Shown here piece after piece: positions 55,662 to 64,000 of a stretch of DNA of 64,000 bases (within the stretch, counting starts at the first letter, position 1; every line of letters begins with the position of its first letter). Source of the DNA: Lolium rigidum. Taxonomy: Eukaryota > Streptophyta > Magnoliopsida > Poales > Poaceae. The notes beneath the pieces were generated by a model, which saw nothing but the letters and a program-made list of their open reading frames with translations, ran no database searches and was not told the origin of the DNA. The DNA lies in NCBI RefSeq assembly GCF_022539505.1, contig NC_061510.1, positions 40,077,047 through 40,141,046 of the forward strand. The letters are read 5' to 3'. Made by a program: the position numbers and the translations under genes.

Positions 55662-58230
55662 AACTGCTGAGCCCATCTTAATGGCTATAAAGAAAGAACT
55701 TCTTGGAAGATAACCCATGTGTTATTTTGCTACAGTACTTGGTTTTTATTTTGAGTCTTGGAAGTTGTTTACTACTGTAGCAACCTCTCCTTATCTTAAT
55801 TTTATGTTTTGTTGTGCCAAGTAAAGTCTTTGACAGTAAAGTAAATACTAGATTTGGATTACTGCGCAGAAACAGATTTCTTTGCTGTTACGAATCTGGG
55901 TCTAATTCTCTGTAGGTAACTCAAAAAATTAAGCCAATTTACGTGAGTGATCCTCAGATATGTACGCAACTTTCATTCAATTTGGGCATTTTCATTTGAG
56001 CAAGTCTGGTGCCCTAATAAAATCCATCTTTACGGACTGTTCTGTTTTGACAGATTCTGCCTTTTATTTCGCATTGCCTCTTTTGCTATGTTGGATGAAT
56101 TTCTTTGATCCATTAATGTCCAGTAGCTTTATGCAATTTCCAGAAGTGTTAAGAATGATTGTGTCACCTCTGAACATGTTAATTTTTATTGTGCACTAAC
56201 CCTCTAATGAGTTGTTTCGAGTTTGGTGTGGAGGAAGTTTTCAAGGATCAAGAGAGGAGTATGATACAATATGATCAAGGAGAGTGAAAACTCTAAGCTT
56301 GGGGATGCCCCGGTGGTTCACCCCTGCATATTCTAAGAAGACTCAAGCGTCTAAGCTTGGGGATGCCCAAGGCATCCCCTTCTTCATCGACAACATTATC
56401 GAGTTCCTCCCCTGAAACTATATTTTTATTCCGTCACATCTTATGCACTTTGCTTGGAGCGTCGGTTTGTTTTTGTTTTTGTTTTGTTTGAATAAAATGG
56501 ATCCTAGCATTCACTTTATGGGAGAGAGACACGCTCCGCTGTAGCATATGGACAAGTATGTTCTTAGGCTCTACTCATAGTATTCATGGCGAAGTTTCTT
56601 CTTCGTTAAATTGTTATATGGTTGGAATTGGAAAATGCTACATGTAGTAACTCTAAAATGTCTTGGATAAATTGATACTTGGCAATTGTTGTGCTCATGT
56701 TTAAGCTCTTGCATCATATACTTTGCACCCATTAATGAAGAAATACTTAGAGCTTGCTAATTTGGTTTGCATATTTGGTTTCTCTAGAGTCTAGATAACA
56801 TCTAGTATTGTGTTTTGAACAACAAGGAAGACGGTGTGGAGTCTTATAATGTTTACAATATGTCTTTTATGTGAGTTTTGCTGCACCGTTCATCCTTGTG
56901 TTTGTTTCAAATAACCTTGCTAGCCTAAACCTTGTATCGAGAGGGAATACTTCTCATGCATCCAAAATACTTGAGCCAACCACTATGCCATTTGTGTCCA
57001 CCATACCTACCTACTACATGGTATTTATCCGCCATTCCAAAGTAAATTGCTTGAGTGCTACCTTTAAAATTCCATCATTCACCTTTACAATATATAGCTC
57101 ATGGGACAAATAGCTTAAAAACTATTGTGGTATTGAATATGTACTTATGCACTTTATCTCTTATTAAGTTGCTTGTTGTGCGATAACCATGCTTACGGGG
57201 ACGCCATCAACTATTCTTTGTTGAATATCATGTGAGTTGCTATGCATGTCCGTCTTGTCCGAAGTAAGAGAGATCTACCACCTTAATGGTTGGAGCATGC
57301 ATATTGTTAGAGAAGAACATTGGGCCGCTAACTAAAGCCATGAATCATGGTGGAAGTTTCGAGTTTTGGACATATATCCTCAATCTCATATGAGAATAAT
57401 AATTGTTGCCACATGCTTATGCATTAAAGAGGAGTCCATTATCCGTTGTCCATGTTGTCTCGGTATGGATGTCTAAGTTGAGAATAATCAAAAGCGAGAA
57501 ATCCAAAATACGAGCTTTCTCCTTAGACCTTTGTACAGGCGGCATGGAGGTACCCCATTGTGACACTTGGTTAAAACATGTGCATTGCAAAGATCCGGTA
57601 GTCCAAGCTAATTAGGACAAGGTGCGGGCACTATTAGTATACTATGCATGGGACTTGCAACTTGTAAGATATAACTTTCATAACTCATATGCTTTATTAC
57701 TACCGTTGACAAAATTGTTTCATGTTTTCAAAATAAAAGCTCTAGCACAAATATAGCAATCGATGCTTTCCTCTTTGAAGGACCATTCTTTTACTTTTAT
57801 GTTGAGTCAGTTCACCTATTTCTATCCACCTCAAGAAGCAAACACTTGTGTGAACTGTGCATTGATTCCTACATACTTGCATATTGCACTTGTTATATTA
57901 CTCTATGTTGACAATTATCAATGAGATATACATGTTACAAGTTGAAAGCAACCGCTGAAACTTAATTTTCCTTTGTGTTGCTTCAATACCTTTACTTTGA
58001 TTTATTGCTTTATGAGTTAACTCTTATGCAAGACTTATTGATGCTTGTCTTGAAGTACTATTCATGAAAAGTCTTTGCTTTATGATTCACTTGTTTACTC
58101 ATGTCATTACCATTGTTTCGATCGCTGCATCCACTACATATGTTTACAAATAGTATGATCAAGGTTATGATGGCATGTCACTTCAGAAATTATCTTTGTT
58201 ATCGTTTTACCGCTCGGGACGAGCGGAACT
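55662..58230 (+). other. Non-coding 3' internal region of the plus-strand Athila-like element
   Basis: The counterpart of 26188-28740 on the other strand, conserved at DNA level with stops in all frames. Contains two copies of AAGCTTGGGGATGCC (56295-56309 and 56353-56367), identical to the core of the PPT. Confidence 0.7.
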
Positions 58231-58245
58231 AAGCTTGGGGATGCT
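58231..58245 (+). other. Polypurine tract of the plus-strand Athila-like element
   Basis: AAGCTTGGGGATGCT directly before the LTR start TGATACG. Confidence 0.7.
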
Positions 58246-59460
58246 TGATACGTCTCCGACGTATCGATAATTTCTTATGTTCTATGCCATATTATTGATG
58301 ATACCTACATGTTTTATGCACACTTTATGTCATATTCGTGCATTTTACGGAACTAACCTATTAACAAGATGCCGAAGTGCCGATTCATTGTTTTCTGCTG
58401 TTTTTGGTTTCGAAATCCTAGTAACGAAATATTCTCGGAATTGGACGAAATCAAGACCCGGGGTCCTATTTTGCCACGAACCTTCCGAGAAGACCGAAAG
58501 GGATACGAAGTGGGGCCACGAGGGGCTGCCACCATAGGGCGGCGCGGCCCAGCCCTTGGCCGCGCCGACCTGTGGTGTGGGGCCCCCGTGTGGCCCCCCA
58601 CGCTGCCCTTCCGCCTACTTAAAGCCTCCGTCGCGAAACCCCTGATGAAAAAAACCACGATACGGAAAACGTTTCAGAGACGCCGCCGCTGCCAATCCCA
58701 TCTCGGGGGATTCTGGAGATCTCCTCCGGCATCCTGCCGGAGAGGGGATTCATCTCCCGGAGGACTCTACACCGCCATGGTCGCCTCCGGAGTGATGAGT
58801 GAGTAGTTCACCCCTGGACTATGGGTCCATAGCAGTAGCTAGATGGTTGTCTTCTCCTCATTGTGCTTCATTGTTGGATCTTGTGAGCTGCCTAACATGA
58901 TCAAGATCATCTATCCGTAATACTCTATGTTGTGTTTGTCGGGATCCGATGGATAGCGAATACCATGTTATGTTAATTATCAAGTTATTGCATATGTATT
59001 GTTTATGATCTTGCATGCTCTCCGTTATTAGTAGAGGCTACGGCCAAGTTTTTGCTCTTAACTCCAAGAGGGAGTATTTATGCTCGATAGTGGGTTCATG
59101 CCCGCATTGACACCGGGACGAGTGACGGAAAGTTCTAAGGTTGTGTTGTGTTGTTGCCACTAGGGATAAAACATTGGCGCTATGTCCGAGGATGTAGTTG
59201 TTGATTACATTACGCACCATACTTAATGCAATTGTCCGTTGCTTTGCAACTTAATACTGGAAGGGGTTCGGACGATAACCTGAAGGTGGACTTTTTAGGC
59301 ATAGATGCGGTTGGATGGCGGTCTATGTACTTTGTCGTAATGCCCAATTAAATCTCACTATACTTATCATGACATGTATGTGCATTGTTATGCCCTCTCT
59401 ATTTGTCAATTGCCCGACTGTAATTTGTTCACCCAACATGCTTTTATCTTATGGGAGAGA
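58246..59460 (+). repeat. 3' LTR of the plus-strand Athila-like element, interrupted
   Basis: Matches the first 1.2 kb of 53130-54732, ending in TTATGGGAGAGA. The other LTR continues with CACCTCTAG; here it switches to TGTAATATCCCAGG. The remaining 380 bp or so are not in the window. Confidence 0.88.
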
Positions 59461-62119
59461 TGTAATATCCCAGGATTTGGGGTTACAAAAAGAGAGGAAA
59501 TAGATGTGTGCATTGCATTCATGCATAGAAAATCCGAGGAATTTTCGCGCTTTTGCTTAAACCCATCAAAGTGATCGAGGTTTCTCTTACGTCGATGGAA
59601 TTGAGTTAGTAATCAACGTGAGTGCGATAAACATCGACATGACCTTTGTAAATTCATGTGTTTTAGGGGAACAATTTGAATTCAAATTCAAATATGAAAG
59701 GTAGAAATTCAAATAAGAATTTGAATTGGAACTTTAAATCTAAACAAGTATATAAACATAATATGTAATAGTAAACACATTTAATAATTCCAAATGAATA
59801 AATAATTCAAACTTTATTACAAATGAACATTATAAAACATTATTACAATAGAGCTCAATAAGAAAACTTGAGCTTTATTAATAAAAACACACATTTACAT
59901 TGTCTTTACAATAGTCAATATGTATTACAATAATAACTAAGTAAATAAATACAAAATACAATTACAAGAATAAGAAAAGTAAAACAGAGCCTAAACTAAA
60001 CTCTTGGAGGTTGTGATCTTCAATAGATCTTGTCTAAATGATCACCTGCAAAACAAACAAAGAAGAATAGACAAATGGTAATTGCCAAATGGCAATGGGT
60101 CAAATATTAAAGGTTAAAATAGAGGTAGATCTTTTCTCAGCCATGCTCATCCATAAGGGGAGCCGAACCGAGGCCGATATTGACGACCTAGCAAGCACAC
60201 ATCACACACACATGTATGCATGGATGTGCTGTCGACGCATGGATGTGTTGTCAACCAACGGCAACATCAGGCCACCATATAAAAGCAAGTTACTTGCAGA
60301 CCCAAACAGTTGCTAAGCACCACATTTCTTCTCATACCCATCGACCAGCCTAAGAACACCCAGGAAAAGCAACTATTCTTCATCCAAAACCTCATATATC
60401 CATCTGAGAACAAATCAGAGTAGTAGTAGCTTATCATCAAACCCAAACTAGAACAAGAAACACGATTGTGGCAACATAGCAGGAGCAAGGAGGAGCAGGC
60501 TCAACTCAAGGAGGTGAAGAGCAACAAGAACAAGAAGTACTTCGGATCCATAAACATGTTATCCAGGAGATGGAATCAGGTATACATCCTATCCAGGATA
60601 AGAGCATACCAGATCTATTCCCATAAAAGTATAACAACAATAATTCATCAAAACCCAAGACCTTATCAAACAATAGTTGCTTGGAAGTTTTTAACATCAT
60701 CTGATTCATAACTATGACCAGAGCATATCCAAATCACCACACACAAACACATGTAATACCAAATCATGCTAAGTGTGTGGTTACTCTGTGCACACTCTCA
60801 TGAGGCACCACAGAGAAACCAAGAAGTAGCAGATGGCACACAGACATTCAGGAAAGTAAATTGAATAAGCATCAAGATTAAGAGCTACAAATCATCAGTT
60901 GAGTTGTGAGAATTCATTCTCTCAGATATGCATAGAGGTGCTATGCAATATTCATCATAGAAAAGAAAATTCAAGTTTTAGTATCTATCCTTACTAAAAA
61001 GTTGTGCCTCGACTTCGTGCATCATTGACAAGGCTACAGGAGCAAGCATAAGTTCTATTCTTATCAGTTTATAGCTAGGAAAAGGGGACAGCAAGATCCA
61101 TCCGCAAAATCCAACAATAGCAAAATCATTTCTTAGTTGCTAACCGTAAACTATATCATATTCAAAAAACTCAAAGTCTCACTTTGTGCATTCCAAACCC
61201 ACTTACTGTCCAGTATCATGTATGCACTTGATTTAGTCATCACCATAAGCAGCCAATAATACATAACCTACTCCAGGAACTACCTGGGGTCCAGAAAATA
61301 AATTCCAGGCCAACCAAGTAGAACCTAAGTAGTAGTAGTATTTAACACATCAAGTAAATCATGTATCTGCAAGGAGGGTAGTTGCATCTTGCAGGTAAAA
61401 GTCTATTAAAATAAAACACAGATGGATAACTAGAGTATTTCAGTTGGTTGAAGTTTCCAGGTTCAGTTAGCTAGGTAGCGACCAACCATCATGTCAAGAG
61501 ATGGGCAAATTATTCAAATGGAGGCAACAACCATAGCACAGGGCAGTGTATATATGGATCAAAGCATTGCCAGATCAAGCCACACCTCACAGGGAATAAT
61601 AATCCTTGCCTCCACTACATGGGCACAATTTATCTAGCCCCAGTACACACGCATATATATCACCATGTAGCACAAATGGAGCAGTAGTAAGGATGCAGCC
61701 AAGCACCATGATCATAGGCAGAGGAGTAAGGAGGGAGATAGCTCACAGTGCATTCCAGAGAGGAGATGAAGCAGTCGACGCCGGGGTTGCAGTCGTAGAC
61801 GCCGTCCGGCCGGCGTCGAGGATGCAGTAGTCACCCCAACACCACACTGCTCGACCAGTACATCAGCACCGCAGCACCACACAACCAGTTAATCGTCATC
61901 ACACAGCAGGAGGCGTGGCAACCAGAGAACCACCCCGGCGACCTAGCAACGGCTAGGGTTGCCATAAGGCACGCGTGCGGAAAAGGGGGCGGCGTCGAGG
62001 CAGAGGTAGATGGCAGGGAGGTCCGTGGCAAAGCCACGCCGGGGAGCAGCGTCAGTAGAGGAGACCGGCTGGCGGCGATGCTAGAGGTGGCCGGCGAGCG
62101 GCCGAAGCGGCGAGCCGAG
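59461..62119. mobile_element. LTR-like unit A (TGTAATATCCCAGG type)
   Basis: Starts TGTAATATCCCAGGATTT exactly at the break in the Athila-like LTR, preceded by AGAGA (a possible target duplication whose partner is not in the window). It contains a GAGCTTTATT...ACAAT block (59870-59945), a TATA box (ATATAAAA, 60277-60284) and a GC-rich end (61740-62119), and no recognisable ORF. The same layout in unit B supports a long LTR or a non-autonomous element. Superfamily not determined; strand not fixed. Confidence 0.5.
60277..60284 (+). promoter_or_regulatory. TATA-like box in unit A
   Basis: ATATAAAA in CCACCATATAAAAGCAAG. Unit B has TATATAA at the equivalent distance (62998-63004). Confidence 0.45.
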
Positions 62120-64000
62120 TGTAATGTCCCAGGTTTAGAGACGATCAAGGGGTAGATTTTAGAAAGGGATGTGCATTGCATAGTAAATTCTGGGGAAATT
62201 TCGCGCTTTTAAACAAAAACTGCATCGAAGGGGGACAAGTTTCTCTCTCGACACCTTACGGGGTTAGGGTTTCGAGAGTGCGACAAACTTGCTTCTCACT
62301 TCACTAGTTTAGGGTTTTCGAGAAGAGAGGGAGAGTTCACATGATTGAATTCTAAATGTTATGACATGATTGAATTCAAAACAAGGTTGAATTTGAATTT
62401 CAAATTCAAACATTAAATAATTACTTAAATAATTCAATTGAGGAAATTCATTAAGTAAATGATCAATAATAAATAAGATGAACAATTATATTAAAGTAAA
62501 GCTCATTAGAGAAAACTTTGAGCTTTATTGATAATCACACACATGATACAATGTCATTACAATATTCAGAATAAATATATGAATTTACAACACATCTCAA
62601 GAATTGAAGAAATAGAAAAAAAAGAAAAAGGAAAATTACAAGTCAATTAAATGTCCTAAACTACATTGTTGATCATCATGTAATTCTTGCTCAAGAAGAT
62701 CTTGATCTTCATCTTGATCATCACATTATCCCTGCACAAATCAAAGCAAAAATAAAACAGAATTAAGCCAAGTGGCAAAGCCACTTGGCAGGTTTAAAAA
62801 GAAATGGAAAATTGTGGATATGGATCAGCTCTGCCGAGCTGATCATCTCCAAACCAAGTTCAGAGCATCAGGTGCACACACACACAGCCACACTGCTCAC
62901 CAGGCAGTGTGCATGCTCAACAGCACACACGGTCGGGGAGAGTCACCAAAGTGACCGAGGCCAAGTCTGTCGACCGCGAGAGGGCAAGAGGGCATCATAT
63001 ATAACCTTTTTGAGCCAAACCCTAGCTCATTCATCGGCAGGCATCTTGGTAAGTCATTGGCAAACAAGAACACTTAGAACAGGAAGAACACATAGCCGAA
63101 TTTCATCCAGGAACGGCTCAAGCAAAGAACTGTTTCTCGTTGAGAAGTAAACCATGAAGTAGATCAAGCACAAGCCACAAGGAGGAGCGAGGGCAAGCCA
63201 AGAAAGCAACACGAAGCAAAACCTCTACACCAACACACCATTTTCTAGGAGCCGGAGTGAGGTATAAACAGATCAACCCGAGCAAAACCAAGTTTTGCTC
63301 ATAAATAAGCATACAATGCATCACAGGAACACGAAGGGTAGAATACCCAGATTGTATCATCATCCGGCTACCAAGTCGGTTGGTGCAAGCAAAAATGGGT
63401 GAAGCCAATAGGAAATCACCAAGGGAACACTCGGCTATACCAAAACAAGTGGCATAACCAAGGCAATCCAGACAAGGAAGTGATCCTATCTATTCAACCA
63501 AAGCCACCTAGCACCTAAAACCTAGCACACCATCAGATAGATAGACAATATGTGTCTATTCTTGTTTGTCAACATCAAAGATCACTGGAAATCCAACAAA
63601 GAATTACCCAGTGATGTATTCACTAAGCCATAGCAAGCCAACAAAGGTGGGAGCTACCTAAACAGCAATGAATTGCTGTCAAGGTCACCTCAACCACTGA
63701 ACCAGCCCAAATTAATAAGCCATGCACAGATATCATCACCCAGGTGGGTTCAAATAGGGGCTAGGGTTCCCAACCACTGTGGGCATCCATCTAGCTCTAT
63801 CACATTTAATAGGATGATCACAACTGCAGAGCAGTTCACATCACTTATCCACTTCAGTAAGATTCAGGCAAATACAGATAAGTGAACTAAGCAAATAAAT
63901 CAAAACACCAGAGCTTTGCAGTGAATCATTGGATCACTGCAAGCAACAGCAGATGCTTAAGCCAGCAATAGTACACACCAGGCTAAGCCGGTATGAAGCA
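62120..64000. mobile_element. LTR-like unit B (TGTAATGTCCCAGG type), runs off the window
   Basis: Starts TGTAATGTCCCAGGTTTAG and repeats the plan of unit A with considerable divergence: AATTTCGCGCTTTT, a GAGCTTTATTGATAA...CACACA block (62518-62545), a TATA box near 62998, then A-rich exon-like leader sequence. It sits at the end of unit A after CCGAG, so it is either nested in A or a tandem neighbour. No ORF with a known domain. Confidence 0.5.

Larger units (their letters stand above)
53130..59460 (+). mobile_element. Athila-like non-autonomous LTR retrotransposon, plus strand
   Basis: 5' LTR 53130-54732, Asp-tRNA PBS, internal region of 3.5 kb, PPT and the start of the 3' LTR (58246). The 3' LTR is cut at 59460 by another insertion, so its end and target duplication are outside or displaced; the left flank is GAGGT (53125-53129). 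LTRs and the distal internal region match the left-hand minus element, but the coding part differs. There is no RT or integrase. The two elements form a widely spaced inverted pair. Confidence 0.85.

Noticed and set aside
61740..62119. GC-rich end of unit A as an exon of a host gene
   Set aside because: The frames at 61606-61830 and 61831-62181 change strand and show no domain; the block ends exactly at the start of unit B.
1..64000. CRISPR array, operons, rRNA or tRNA genes
   Set aside because: No regularly spaced short repeats, no prokaryotic gene layout and no cloverleaf-forming sequence seen; the tRNA-like words present are retrotransposon primer sites.

Overview
This window looks like nuclear DNA from a large-genome grass, most likely a Pooideae cereal relative (Triticeae or a close tribe). 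The reasons are its dense nested LTR retrotransposons, a BARE/Angela-type copia LTR with an initiator-methionine-tRNA primer site, Athila-lineage LTRs beginning TGATACGTCTCC with an Asp-tRNA primer site, a Tat-lineage element with an antisense gene, and Tourist-like MITE and Helitron debris. I found no intact host gene, no tRNA or rRNA and nothing bacterial. Names such as Angela-like, CRM-like, Athila-like and Tat-like are lineage calls made by eye from motifs and structure; no database was searched.

Left half (about 1.9-33.6 kb). A 5'-truncated LINE (about 1929-2122, 24481-24578 and 32174-33612) was split by two LTR retrotransposons. The first is a CRM-like Ty3 element (2123-24480, target duplication ACAAC). 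Its leader holds a solo LTR (3624-5072, TTGAG), and its integrase is split by a 13.2 kb Tat-lineage element in the opposite orientation (9390-22575, GCCAT). The Tat element carries decayed gag-pol on the minus strand. Convergent to it on the plus strand is an intron-containing antisense gene with its own TATA box. The second insertion into the LINE is an Athila-like non-autonomous element on the minus strand (outer limits 24579-32168, AACCT). It has been remodelled by a tandem duplication of about 6 kb plus LTR-LTR recombination.

Middle (33.6-41.4 kb). This is mostly unassigned AT-rich intergenic DNA. It holds a Tourist-like MITE (36648-37022), degenerate direct repeats, a probable minus-strand Helitron (37996 to about 40062) that captured exons of a 4-coumarate:CoA-ligase-like gene, and a 76-78 bp minisatellite (from 41175).

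Right part (41.4-64 kb). A BARE/Angela-like copia element (41453-52608, ACAAG-type 5 bp duplication read as ACGAG) has the order LTR-internal-LTR-partial internal-LTR stub: a recombinant tandem dimer later shortened by a microhomology deletion. Its coding region is thoroughly decayed although its LTRs are nearly identical. Next is a plus-strand Athila-like non-autonomous element (53130-59460) related to the one on the left but with a different internal ORF. Its 3' LTR is interrupted at 59460 by the first of two related LTR-like units (59461-62119 and 62120 to the end), both starting TGTAATRTCCCAGG.

The genes here act only in retrotransposition: Gag for particles, protease, reverse transcriptase, RNase H and integrase. 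Every polyprotein shows a break, so trans-mobilisation and recombination have shaped the locus more than autonomous activity.
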